Below, piece by piece: positions 1 to 7,834 of a stretch of 64,000 nucleotides of DNA (position 1 is its first letter; each line of letters opens with the position of its first letter). The DNA comes from Clostridia bacterium (lineage in GTDB: Bacteria > Bacillota > Clostridia > Oscillospirales > CAG-272). A model generated the notes under the pieces. That model was not told the origin of the DNA, made no database searches, and saw only the letters and a program-made list of their open reading frames with translations. The stretch covers positions 1-64,000 of the forward strand of contig JAFTKM010000018.1 in assembly GCA_017453245.1 (NCBI GenBank), written 5' to 3'. The translations under genes were made by a program, and so were the position numbers.

Positions 1-70
<70 letters not shown>

Positions 71-178
71 ACCATCCAAGTTTATATGCACCTTTAGCTC
101 AGTTGGTAGAGCAACTGACTCTTAATCAGTGGGTCCCGGGTTCGAATCCCTGAAGGTGCACCATAAAGCTTGGATGGT
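71..178. repeat. Inverted repeat enclosing tRNA-Lys
   Basis: ACCATCCAAG at 71-80 is the exact reverse complement of CTTGGATGGT at 169-178, and the second arm is followed by a run of seven T. The two arms bracket tRNA-Lys. The pair could be a processing stem or a terminator whose loop is the tRNA itself. The left arm recurs in the degenerate copy at 341-350 but there its partner has been lost. Confidence 0.7.
88..163 (+). tRNA. tRNA-Lys (CTT)
   Basis: Complete cloverleaf: acceptor GCACCTT (88-94) pairs with AAGGTGC, the anticodon stem is ACTGA/TCAGT with loop CTCTTAA (anticodon CTT at 121-123), the T loop is TTCGAAT, the discriminator is A, and CCA is encoded (161-163). Length is 76 nt. Confidence 0.95.
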
Positions 179-250
179 CTTTTTTTATGCTTTGATTTAC
201 TCAAACGTCATAGCGACAACAGCTTAACAATCAGTGTTTGCTACGCAAAC

Positions 251-340
<90 letters not shown>

Positions 341-357
341 ACCATCCAAGTTTATAT

Positions 358-603
358 GCACCTTTAGCTCAGTTGGTAGAGCAACTGACTCTGAATTTGC
401 TATTTGTCGGCCGAACACGACAAATGACGCAAGATACCGCTACGCGGTATGCAGTGGGTCCCGGGTTCGAACGTCCGAGTCGCATAGTTGTCGCACTTCG
501 CCTCCGCAAGTCTGCGGCTCGTGTGACTCCTTGCTTTGTCGGACACCGCTTCAAAAAACAATTATCAATTATTTTTTGTTCGCTAACCGGTTCAGGTGCA
601 CCA
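358..603 (+). pseudogene. tRNA-Lys-like sequence split by two structured inserts
   Basis: The 5' acceptor strand, D arm and 5' anticodon stem (358-392) are identical to tRNA-Lys. A 55-nt insert (397-451) follows at the same anticodon-stem position as in the Asn-like copy. The text then resumes as tRNA-Lys (452-471, identical to 127-146), is broken again in the T loop by about 122 nt (472-593), and ends with AGGTGCACCA (594-603), which can still pair with the 5' acceptor strand. The loop reads CTCTGAA instead of CTCTTAA. No group I intron core was seen. Most likely a decayed tRNA with mobile hairpin insertions. Confidence 0.75.
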
Positions 604-631
604 AGGACTGTACGGTTTTTTTACTTTGTAT

Positions 632-758
632 TAGCTCGAACGCATTAGCGACAACAGTTTAACAATCAGTGTTTGCTACGCAAACGGACTGTTAATTTGC
701 TATTCGTCGGCCGAACACGACGAATGACGCAAGATACCGCATATGCGGTATGCAGTGG
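632..758 (+). repeat. Third, most degenerate copy of the tRNA-tail/hairpin unit
   Basis: The stretch repeats the trailer found at about 203-261 (TAGCGACAACAG, then AACAATCAGTG, hairpin GTTTGCTACGCAAAC, ACTGTTAAT) and carries a 56-nt insert (697-752) with the ATTCGTCG/CGACGAAT stem and a second palindrome ATACCGCATATGCGGTAT, followed by CAGTGG as in tRNA-Lys. No intact tRNA remains. The non-tRNA parts of 164-830 contain no gene I can support. Confidence 0.65.
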
Positions 759-830
759 AGTATAAGGTTAAGGTTTTACGTAGCAATGTTGAGTTTGATT
801 GGTTGTAAGGAAAATATAAATGAATATAGA

Positions 831-868
831 AAAACCGCCGCAGTAAATTCTGCGACGGTTTTTGTTTA
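831..868. terminator. Bidirectional rho-independent terminator
   Basis: AAAACCGcCGCAG (831-843) pairs with CTGCGaCGGTTTT (850-862) around a TAAATT loop, with T-rich tracts on both strands. It would end the leftward nuclease operon and any rightward tRNA transcript. Confidence 0.7.
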
Positions 869-906
869 ATGCTAAAATATGATAATAATAGTTGACATTT
901 AAGGTA

Positions 907-1320
907 CTATTGGTATATTTCCTTAGTAATTTTGTCGTGAGACTTTCCGACAAAATCATAGGTGGATATCAAGTTTAGTTTACTTTCGCCTATATCAATT
1001 CCGAGCTTTTTGTCTGAGGGGTAGAGTCTATTCCAACGATAAATTATCAGCTTGGATATGCTGTCGATGTGCTCGGCGATAGCGGTCAACTCAAGGAAGC
1101 ACAATCCACAGTCGGGGCACTTGGAGATGGGATCATCTACAATCTTTATTCTGTCCGTGAAGTCTTCAAAGAGCGGAGCGGAGTAGCTTGTGACGTAGAT
1201 ATCACCGTCTGTGCTTTTACACAAATCTTCGATAAGAAGCTTATCGCGGCTTTGTCTCCTCTTGTTAAACGCTACGCCCATCTTATCGTCAACGGTTACA
1301 GCAACGGTTAGCTTTCTCAT
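907..1320 (-). CDS. Conserved hypothetical protein, 137 aa
   Basis: I do not recognise a characterised function. The soluble protein starts RKLTVAVTVDDKMGVAFNKR, has a single CPDCGLC motif (two Cys pairs, residues about 69-75, possibly metal-binding), and ends with HDKITKEIY. The N-terminal VTVDDKxGxxFNxRRQSRDK block resembles a small protein I have seen in gut Clostridia under inconsistent names, so no function is assigned. Its ATG overlaps the TAA of the upstream nuclease gene by one base (TAATG), which suggests translational coupling and a shared role or regulation with the lipoprotein nuclease. Confidence 0.75.
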   Translation of the reverse strand: MRKLTVAVTVDDKMGVAFNKRRQSRDKLLIEDLCKSTDGDIYVTSYSAPLFEDFTDRIKIVDDPISKCPDCGLCFLELTAIAEHIDSISKLIIYRWNRLYPSDKKLGIDIGESKLNLISTYDFVGKSHDKITKEIYQ

Positions 1321-2036
1321 TATTCCTCCGGATGCGAGTCGCCGGTCGCGTAATCGATAATTACGCCGGGCTGATTGTTGTATGCGTATACACAGAAGCA
1401 GATACCTTCGCCGTTATCCTCTACCGACCAAGCTTCCATAAGCACGCCGCTTGCCACGAGATTGTCCCCCTCAAAGATAGGAGTGACACGGAGCATAACG
1501 TGGTTTTCGGTCTCCTTGACGTAGTCGGCGATCATATTCTCAAAGGGAAGCATTCCCTCAATATTGAGGAATCTTGTGCCGGTTATCAGATTCTGCTTAT
1601 TCGCGTTTTCACCCGTAAGCTGATATCCGATCAGGTGACATCTGTTGTACAGATATTTTCCGGAAACGAAGTCGTACTTTACAGTCTGCCAGCCCGAGGG
1701 CTTTACAGAACCGATCGAGCCGCGCTCCTCGGTAGGCATTATATCAATTCCGACACACGCGATACATACTGTGCATCTGCCAAGACCGTCAAGCTCGCCG
1801 TATTCCTCATACGACTCATCGACGATCTCCTCCTCTGTAAAGAACGGTACGTTTTCGTTTATCGTGACGTAGGCTGTCTCACCGTCAAACTCGGGAATCG
1901 AGTCAAGACTTGCAGAGGGGATGTGGTCATTGCCACCGGGCAGCTCCGCAAAAAGAATATCACACGAGCAGAGCGAAAGTGAAAAGGCGAGAAGTAGTGC
2001 TATCAGGCCAAGTAAAAGCTTTGAATTTCGTTTCAT
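1320..2036 (-). CDS. DNA/RNA non-specific endonuclease, EndA/NucA-like lipoprotein
   Basis: A 238-aa exported protein. The start at 2036 gives a lipoprotein signal (KRNSK, hydrophobic LLLGLIALLLAFSLSL, then C-S-C); a longer reading to 2174 would put non-signal sequence in front and is not favoured. The mature part has the beta-beta-alpha metal nuclease signature YNRCHLIGYQL (His is the expected general base) followed by NLITGTRFLN with the metal-site Asn region. Competence EndA and secreted NucA nucleases share this arrangement. It probably degrades extracellular DNA at the cell surface; a DNA-uptake role is only an inference. First gene of a two-gene operon. Confidence 0.88.
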   Translation of the reverse strand: MKRNSKLLLGLIALLLAFSLSLCSCDILFAELPGGNDHIPSASLDSIPEFDGETAYVTINENVPFFTEEEIVDESYEEYGELDGLGRCTVCIACVGIDIMPTEERGSIGSVKPSGWQTVKYDFVSGKYLYNRCHLIGYQLTGENANKQNLITGTRFLNIEGMLPFENMIADYVKETENHVMLRVTPIFEGDNLVASGVLMEAWSVEDNGEGICFCVYAYNNQPGVIIDYATGDSHPEE

Positions 2037-2084
2037 CTTTGTCCCTTTCATAAAGGTATTTGGGATAGTAAAAATCCTACTACA

Positions 2085-2113
2085 ATTATACAACAAAACC
2101 GAACTTTTGGCAA
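2085..2113 (-). promoter_or_regulatory. Sigma-A promoter of the nuclease operon
   Basis: On the minus strand TTGCCA, a 17-nt spacer and TATAAT, ending about 50 nt upstream of the ATG at 2036. Confidence 0.7.
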
Positions 2114-2189
2114 GGGAAAAACAAGAAATAATTGCATTTGTAAAAATGAACAATTTGTTTGTAAAATAGTGCAATTTACTCCTTTGTAA

Positions 2190-2218
2190 TTGACTAAAAA
2201 ATGCACCTATGATATACT
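2190..2218 (+). promoter_or_regulatory. Sigma-A promoter of the GH109-like/M42 operon
   Basis: TTGACT, 17 nt, TATACT; followed by AGGAGG at 2246-2251, eight nt before the ATG at 2260. Confidence 0.8.
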
Positions 2219-2259
2219 GTGTCTGTATTAATTTTACCTAATTATAGGAGGACACCGTT

Positions 2260-3507
2260 ATGGAAAAGATCAGGATGGCAGTTGTCGGCTACGGACAGAG
2301 AGGCTCTTACGTTACCGTACATTCGCTTCATCATATAAACGAGATTGAGGTTACAGCAATTTGCGACCTTTATCAGGACAGAGTAGATCAGGGCGTTAAG
2401 GAAAGCGAGGAGAAGTACGGCAACAAGGTGCTCGGCACTCTTAACTATCTCGACGTGCTCGAGTCGGACAACGTTGACGCGGTTTACGTTGCTTGCTCCT
2501 GGGAGTACCATATAGAGGTTGCTATCGAGGCTATGAAGCGCGGTAAGGTCGTTGCCCTTGAGGTTGGCGGCGCATACAGCATTGACGAGCTCCACAGACT
2601 CGTTCGTACATACGAGGAAACCAAGACTCCCGTTATGTTTATGGAGAACTGCTGCTTCGATAAGTTCGAGCTTCTCGCAACCGCGGCGGTAAGAGCAGGT
2701 AAGCTCGGCAAGATCGTTCATTGCCACGGCACCTATGCTCACGACCTCAGAAATGAGATCTCCTCCGGTAACATTATCCGTCATTACAGACTCCGCAACT
2801 ATACAAACAGAAATAGCGAGAACTATCCCACCCACGAGCTTGGTCCTATCGCAAAGCTCCTCAACATCAACCGCGGTAACAGAATGCTCTCCCTCGTATC
2901 CGTAGCATCCACCTCCGCAGGTCTTGAGCAGTACGTTAAGGATCATCCAGATCTTGTAGAGAAGGATCCCACCCTCGAGGGCAGAAGATTCAAGCAGGGC
3001 GATATCGTAAACACCATCATCACCTGCGTTGGCGGTGAGACGATTCTTCTTCGCCTTGACACTACGCTTCCTCGTCCTTATTACAGCCGCGAGTTCGGTA
3101 TCAGAGGTACCAAGGGCTTTGCTCTTAAGGATACCAATACCATTTACCTCGACGGTGAGCCCGAGTATTTCGATACTATCAAGGGCGTTACCGAATCTCT
3201 TAACAGCGCAGAGAAGTATGAGGAGGACTTCCTTCCTTCTCTTTGGCGCGATATGGATCCCGCAGATCTTGAAAGCGGTCACGGCGGTATAGATACTCTT
3301 GAATTCAGAGTATTCGTTGATTGCCTTCTCAATAACAAGGAGATGCCCATCGACGTTTACGACGCAGCATCCTGGATGGCTGTAACCGCTCTTTCCGAGC
3401 AGTCTATCGCAACCGGCGGCGCGCCTCAGCTTATCCCCGATTTCACCGACGGAAAGTGGATCACCAGAGAGCCTCGCGACGTGGTTGAAATGAGAGGCGT
3501 AAAATGA
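2260..3507 (+). CDS. Gfo/Idh/MocA-family protein, GH109-like
   Basis: A 415-aa cytoplasmic protein with an N-terminal Rossmann dinucleotide site (VVGYGQRG, residues about 8-15) and a C-terminal Gfo/Idh/MocA alpha/beta domain. The block NYPTHELGPIAKLLNINRG (about residues 193-211) is what distinguishes GH109 NAD-dependent glycosidases (alpha-N-acetylgalactosaminidases) from ordinary sugar dehydrogenases, so a NAD-assisted glycoside hydrolase is the best guess; substrate not determined. No signal peptide. The ATG has a perfect AGGAGG. Its stop overlaps the next start (ATGA), so the pair is translated together. Confidence 0.82.
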   Translation: MEKIRMAVVGYGQRGSYVTVHSLHHINEIEVTAICDLYQDRVDQGVKESEEKYGNKVLGTLNYLDVLESDNVDAVYVACSWEYHIEVAIEAMKRGKVVALEVGGAYSIDELHRLVRTYEETKTPVMFMENCCFDKFELLATAAVRAGKLGKIVHCHGTYAHDLRNEISSGNIIRHYRLRNYTNRNSENYPTHELGPIAKLLNINRGNRMLSLVSVASTSAGLEQYVKDHPDLVEKDPTLEGRRFKQGDIVNTIITCVGGETILLRLDTTLPRPYYSREFGIRGTKGFALKDTNTIYLDGEPEYFDTIKGVTESLNSAEKYEEDFLPSLWRDMDPADLESGHGGIDTLEFRVFVDCLLNNKEMPIDVYDAASWMAVTALSEQSIATGGAPQLIPDFTDGKWITREPRDVVEMRGVK

Positions 3508-4541
3508 ATAAATATACAGAATTCGCAGTAGAAAAAACCTGCGAGCTGCTTGCAATTGACAGTCCCTCGGGCTTTACCTCAGGTGCGGTGAGATACGTAA
3601 AAGAGGAGTTCGAGGCGCTCGGCTTCGGTGCTACCGTAACCGTGAAGGGCGGTGTGCTTGTTGATCTTGGCGGCGATGACTCCGAGCTCGGAGGCCTTCT
3701 CCTCGAGGCTCACACAGATACCCTCGGCGGTATGGTCGCAGAGCTCAAGGGCAACGGCAGACTCCGTATCACTAACCTCGGCGGTATGAGAGCAGAGAAC
3801 GCAGAGTGTGAGAACGTCAGAGTTTACACCCGCGACGGAAACGTCTACGAGGGCACACTCCAGCTCATCAACCCATCCATCCACGTTAACGGTCAGTACG
3901 CCGATACCAAGCGTACCTTTGACACCACCGAGATCGTGCTCGACGAGGACTCCTCCAGCCGCGACGATCTCAAAAATCTCGGCATCGAGGTAGGTGACAT
4001 CGTTGCCTTCGACCCTCGCACCAGAGTTACCGATTCCGGTTATATCAAGAGCAGATTCCTCGACGACAAGCTCTCGGTCGGTATCCTTCTCGGCTTTGCA
4101 AAGTACGTTAAGGATAACGGCATAAAGCTCCCTCGCCATACCTACGTTCACGTAACCGTTTACGAGGAGGTCGGCCACGGCGGCTCGGCATCCGTACCCG
4201 CAGGTGTTACCGAGGCTATAAGCGTTGATATGGGCTGCGTTGGAGCAGGTCTTGAGTGTACCGAAAGACAGGTTTCCATCTGCGCTAAGGACTCTCGCGG
4301 TCCCTATAACTATGACGTTGTAGGCAAGCTTATCGAGGCTGCCAAGGCAGAGAGCGCAGACTACGCGGTGGACGTTTATCCCTACTACGGCTCGGACGTT
4401 GAGGCCACACTTTCCGCAGGCTATGACATCAAGCACGGTCTTATCGGCGCAGGCGTCTACGCAAGTCACGGCTATGAAAGAAGCCATAAGGACGGCGTAA
4501 AAAATACACTCCTCGTCCTCAAGGGCTATCTCGGTATATAA
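3504..4541 (+). CDS. M42-family metallopeptidase
   Basis: A 345-aa cytoplasmic di-metal aminopeptidase or glutamyl-aminopeptidase-like enzyme. Visible ligands: AHTDTLG (His70, catalytic Asp72), SRFLDDKLSV (bridging Asp), YEEVGHGG (catalytic Glu and metal Glu), VDMG (Asp) and SHGYERSH near the C-terminus (His). The insert with NGQYADTKRT corresponds to the lid/PDZ-like domain of the family. All metal and catalytic residues are kept, so it should be active. Overlaps the GH109-like gene by 4 nt; a functional link with a glycosidase is not obvious and may be just operon sharing. Confidence 0.88.
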   Translation: MNKYTEFAVEKTCELLAIDSPSGFTSGAVRYVKEEFEALGFGATVTVKGGVLVDLGGDDSELGGLLLEAHTDTLGGMVAELKGNGRLRITNLGGMRAENAECENVRVYTRDGNVYEGTLQLINPSIHVNGQYADTKRTFDTTEIVLDEDSSSRDDLKNLGIEVGDIVAFDPRTRVTDSGYIKSRFLDDKLSVGILLGFAKYVKDNGIKLPRHTYVHVTVYEEVGHGGSASVPAGVTEAISVDMGCVGAGLECTERQVSICAKDSRGPYNYDVVGKLIEAAKAESADYAVDVYPYYGSDVEATLSAGYDIKHGLIGAGVYASHGYERSHKDGVKNTLLVLKGYLGI

Positions 4542-4558
4542 TACGAATATAATAATAA

Positions 4559-4600
4559 GGAAGCAAACCTCAAAAACGCGGGGAATTGCTTCCTTTTTTT
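4559..4600 (+). terminator. Rho-independent terminator
   Basis: GGAAGCAA (4559-4566) pairs with TTGCTTCC (4586-4593), followed by seven T. Confidence 0.75.
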
Positions 4601-4640
4601 CATAAATTTAGAAATATTCTAAAAAAATTACCAAAAACTA

Positions 4641-4669
4641 TTGACAAACAATACTGTGTATGGTATAGT
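4641..4669 (+). promoter_or_regulatory. Promoter of the PadR operon
   Basis: TTGACA, 17 nt, TATAGT. ATACT...AGTAT half-sites flank the -10 region and could be a PadR operator (low confidence). A hairpin GTGCGGA-GCA-TCCGCAC lies at about 4703-4719 just before the Shine-Dalgarno. Confidence 0.75.
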
Positions 4670-4732
4670 ATTATACGTAAGATGGTATTGAATCTATCGA
4701 TAGTGCGGAGCATCCGCACGGAAAGGAGCATA

Positions 4733-5053
4733 ATGGATATACAGCTTAAACGCGGCCTGCTTGACGTTTGCGTTCTCGCCGCAATAAAGAGCGAGGACTC
4801 ATACGGATATAAGATAATTAAAGATATGAGCGAGTACGTGGAGATCTCCGAGTCAACGCTTTATCCGATACTTCGCCGCCTTGAGTCAGCGGATATGCTG
4901 ACCGTTTACTCCAAGGAGTATAACGGCAGACTCAGAAAATATTATCGCATAACCGCATCGGGGCTTGAGAGGCTCGAAGCCTTCAGGGAAGAATGGAAAG
5001 AAATTGTTTCGATATACAAATTTGTTGTTAAGGAGGACGTCTTTGATGAATAA
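4733..5053 (+). CDS. PadR-family transcriptional regulator
   Basis: A 106-aa winged-helix repressor. The start at 4733 is preceded by AAGGAG; an upstream ATG-like extension would be antisense to the preceding terminator and is not believed. Features: LKRGLLDVCVLAAI helix 1, YGYKIIKD, the recognition-helix block ISESTLYPILRRLE and the wing GRLRKYYRIT. PadR proteins typically repress their own operon, which often carries envelope or efflux genes. Here the downstream genes encode DUF1700 and DUF4097 proteins, an arrangement common in Clostridia, so it probably governs an envelope-stress response. Confidence 0.92.
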   Translation: MDIQLKRGLLDVCVLAAIKSEDSYGYKIIKDMSEYVEISESTLYPILRRLESADMLTVYSKEYNGRLRKYYRITASGLERLEAFREEWKEIVSIYKFVVKEDVFDE

Positions 5054-5672
5054 ATACGAATTTTTAGCCGCCATCCGTCAGGGGCTTGACGGAATTGATA
5101 AAAACAATATAGACAGATCTCTTGATTATTATAGAGAGATGATTGATGACAGAATTGACGAGGGACTCACAGAGGAGGAGGCTGTGGCTGCGCTCGGCTC
5201 GGTCGATGGCATTGTAGCCGAGATACGCGCAACAACAGACGGCAGCACCGACTCTGATAAGACACCTCCGCCTGAAAAAGAGGAGAGGGAAGAGGAGGAG
5301 AGCGATCACCTCTACGGCAAAAAAATAAGTCCCGAAGCAAAGGATAAGATCAATAAAGGCTTAAAGGTCCTTGCCGACGTATTATACGCGCTCGTCGCTA
5401 TATGCTTCTGGTGCTTCGCAGTACCTACCTTGATAGTCGGCATTTCGCTTTGCGTAGCCTTCTTTGGCACGTTGTTTTCTTCGTTTGCCGTGCTCTTGTC
5501 CGGAAAGCTCGTTGAATTTCTCGTTCTTCTCGGAGCATCGCTGTGCCTTGCCGGCGCAGGCTCCATACTCACAGTGGCCATGACTGCGCTTATACGTGTT
5601 TCAAAGCCTCTTGGTAAGAGATTCCGCGAGGAACTTGATAACAGTCTTGTAATGAAAGGAGACAGAATATGA
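5046..5672 (+). CDS. DUF1700 (HAAS-type) membrane protein
   Basis: A 208-aa protein; the ATG at 5046 overlaps padR by 8 nt and has AAGGAGG at 5030-5036. Residues 1-65 are the acidic helical HAAS/DUF1700 module (KYEFLAAIRQGL, IDDRIDEGLTEEEAVAALGSV), then an acidic linker (PPEKEEREEEESD) and three or so membrane segments with a cytoplasmic basic tail. DUF1700 proteins are nearly always partnered with PadR and DUF4097; they are thought to be sensors or anti-regulators but the mechanism is not established. Confidence 0.88.
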   Translation: MNKYEFLAAIRQGLDGIDKNNIDRSLDYYREMIDDRIDEGLTEEEAVAALGSVDGIVAEIRATTDGSTDSDKTPPPEKEEREEEESDHLYGKKISPEAKDKINKGLKVLADVLYALVAICFWCFAVPTLIVGISLCVAFFGTLFSSFAVLLSGKLVEFLVLLGASLCLAGAGSILTVAMTALIRVSKPLGKRFREELDNSLVMKGDRI

Positions 5673-6643
5673 AAAAAGGTATTAAGATATTTCTCACAGT
5701 CGCATTGATTTGTTTAATCGGAGGACTCTGTCTTGTGTTTGCAGGCTTTGCCGCAACCGGATTTGATCCCACGGGATTTGTTAATGCGAAGCTCGTGTCA
5801 AACAGTTATTCCTTTGATATTAATGATTTTGATAGCATATCGGTGGATATCTCGGTACAGGATCTCAGAATCGTACGCTCGGATACCGAAGGAAATACAG
5901 TCACCGTTAATACACGATTTGAGGAAAACGCAAATCTGAACAGCACCGTAGAAGTAATCAACGGAAGCTTGTCGATTATTGAAAGGGAGATAAAGTGGCA
6001 TCATAAAATACACATCTTCTCATCTAAGCAAACCGTTGAGATAATACTCCCGAAAAACTTCAGCGCCGAGTCGATTACGATCGATATAGATACGGGTGAT
6101 ACAGTCATCGAGTCGGTTGAGGCTCGCTCTCTTAAGCTGGAGGGAGATACTGGAGACGTAAGGGTTGCTTCATCGGATATAACCAACGTTTCCATTGAGC
6201 TTGATACGGGCGACGTTGAGATAAATCAGCTTAATGCAAGCATTCTGAAAATAGATAACGATACCGGGGAGCTTGATATTACCGACTCTTCGGTGACCGA
6301 TAAAGTAAACGCAACAACCGAGACCGGAGACGTCGAGATAAAGAGACTCAACGCGAATACACTTAGCGTAGAGACGGATACCGGAGACGTTAGCATAGAA
6401 GAAACGATCCTTACGGGCAAGCTTACCGTTTCGACCGATACGGGCGATATAGATTTTGAGAGCTCCGATGCCGCAGAAATCGATATAAGAAGCGATAGCG
6501 GAGACGTAGATCTTTATCTCCTCAGCGCAAAGATATTCGACGTCGATTCCGTGACAGGCCGCGTTCGCGTTCCTCTCTCGGGTGAGGGCGGTGTATGTAA
6601 GATCCGCACGTCCACGGGTGATATCGAAGTAAGAGTAAAATAA
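5669..6643 (+). CDS. DUF4097-family beta-solenoid surface protein
   Basis: A 324-aa protein with one N-terminal membrane anchor (IKIFLTVALICLIGGLCLVFAGF) and an extracytoplasmic repeat domain. From residue 145 onward the motif DTGDV/DTGDI or a close variant (TGELDI, SGDVDL) recurs about every 19-20 residues, at least eight times, as expected for a right-handed coil of short beta strands. Overlaps the DUF1700 gene by 4 nt (ATGA). In this family the domain is a putative adhesin; in LiaX-like proteins related domains sense envelope damage. Function here is inferred only from the operon. Confidence 0.88.
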   Translation: MKKGIKIFLTVALICLIGGLCLVFAGFAATGFDPTGFVNAKLVSNSYSFDINDFDSISVDISVQDLRIVRSDTEGNTVTVNTRFEENANLNSTVEVINGSLSIIEREIKWHHKIHIFSSKQTVEIILPKNFSAESITIDIDTGDTVIESVEARSLKLEGDTGDVRVASSDITNVSIELDTGDVEINQLNASILKIDNDTGELDITDSSVTDKVNATTETGDVEIKRLNANTLSVETDTGDVSIEETILTGKLTVSTDTGDIDFESSDAAEIDIRSDSGDVDLYLLSAKIFDVDSVTGRVRVPLSGEGGVCKIRTSTGDIEVRVK

Positions 6644-6649
6644 AAAACA

Positions 6650-6679
6650 AGGTGCGCGGCAAATTGCCGCGCACCTTTA
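6650..6679 (+). terminator. Rho-independent terminator
   Basis: GGTGCGCGGC-AAATT-GCCGCGCACC, a perfect 10-bp stem, follows the DUF4097 stop by a few bases. The T tract is short (CCTTTAC). Confidence 0.65.
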
Positions 6680-6714
6680 CTATATCAAGAAAATGTAAAC
6701 AATAGTTGTGTTAA

Positions 6715-7833
6715 TTAGCCGTTTTTATCAACAAACACTCTTTTAATGGCTTCGAGATATCCGTATCCGTTGAGATTATCCGGCTCAAGATAACTTGTTT
6801 CTGTCCACTCATTCCAGCTGTTTACTATAACAAGCGGGGCGGGAAGCGAGTGAGTATCAACGAAAGTCTTTGCTTGTCTCATGGCAAGCTCTACGTTTTT
6901 CGGAGTATTGTTTTTTATAACCGATGGCATAAAATTCTTAAAGCGGGGATTATTATCCCAACCGACCGATACCTGCGGGAAATAGAGAATACCGTCGAGC
7001 TTATCCATCTCGTTGTAGTTTTCCTTCGCCGCCCTTATGCTATCGAGATAATCACCCCTCATTTCGTTAAAGACCTTCCACTGATATTCGGTCAAGCTGT
7101 CAAATCCGAGAGCGCGATAGAGATCTGCGAAATCCATACCGTGTCTTTTGACGACTCTGTCCTTATGCTCGGTCATAACGCACTGCAGATGAAGTCCGGG
7201 AAAACCGCTCTCACATACCCTTTGTCTGAAGTGTTCAAGAGCCTCTCTCGCCTTCTCAACCGATCCCATTCCTTTAACAAAGTTGAGAACGTCATACATC
7301 ATAAACACGGGACACCCGTCAATTTTGTAGTATGAGGGATGAGTGAAATACCGTTCTATCCAAAGATCAACGAGCTTGTTGAATATATCTCTGTCCACGT
7401 CCGCGCGCCATATTGTTTCATAGGGGATCTCGTCCGAGAGATCGATATTCCACACGTGCGGCGCATCGTGATTTGACCACATAATATAGAATTTTACAAG
7501 GTCATTATTTCTTGCCTTGAGATAGCCCTCCTCAAGACAGTTTGCCAGGAACGGACGGTCGTCGTACCAGTACCAATCGTAGATGAAAACGTTTACTCCG
7601 TGCTCCTTGGCGCATTCGATCTCCATTTCCATAACTCTCGGATCTGCCTCGTTGACGTATCCCCATAAGGGACGTCTGTCCCATACGTAATCCTTGGGCT
7701 TGAGCGCTGAATTCTTCTTTGCATTCTGTACGGACTGCCATTCTCCGTAGCCCTCGCGCCAAAACATTCTCGCTCTGTCATCGTTTCCTGTATACGCAGG
7801 CCAGATGAATGCCGCTATATCATAATTATTCAT
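6715..7833 (-). CDS. GH99-like / WbsX-family protein
   Basis: A 372-aa cytoplasmic protein. It begins NNYDIAAFIWPAY and ends with NSWNEWTETSYLEPD (about residues 333-347), the hallmark of the WbsX/GH99-like family of glycan-active proteins; internal blocks EHGVNVFIYDWYWY and PVFMMYDVLNF fit the same (beta/alpha)8 fold. The ATG at 7833 is chosen over a GTG at 7842 because AAGGTG lies about 10 nt upstream. It starts one base after the stop of the GH123-like gene, so the two are co-transcribed. Members occur both as hydrolases and in O-antigen clusters; with a GH123 partner a hydrolytic role is more likely. Confidence 0.82.
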   Translation of the reverse strand: MNNYDIAAFIWPAYTGNDDRARMFWREGYGEWQSVQNAKKNSALKPKDYVWDRRPLWGYVNEADPRVMEMEIECAKEHGVNVFIYDWYWYDDRPFLANCLEEGYLKARNNDLVKFYIMWSNHDAPHVWNIDLSDEIPYETIWRADVDRDIFNKLVDLWIERYFTHPSYYKIDGCPVFMMYDVLNFVKGMGSVEKAREALEHFRQRVCESGFPGLHLQCVMTEHKDRVVKRHGMDFADLYRALGFDSLTEYQWKVFNEMRGDYLDSIRAAKENYNEMDKLDGILYFPQVSVGWDNNPRFKNFMPSVIKNNTPKNVELAMRQAKTFVDTHSLPAPLVIVNSWNEWTETSYLEPDNLNGYGYLEAIKRVFVDKNG

Positions 7834-7834
7834 T

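Noticed and set aside
358-603. Group I intron in tRNA-Lys
   Set aside because: Inserts are 55 and about 122 nt, without the conserved P/Q/R/S core or terminal G, and the T-loop interruption is not a known intron site.
4586-4732. Longer start for PadR at 4586
   Set aside because: It would begin inside the terminator and include the promoter; no homology expected for those residues.
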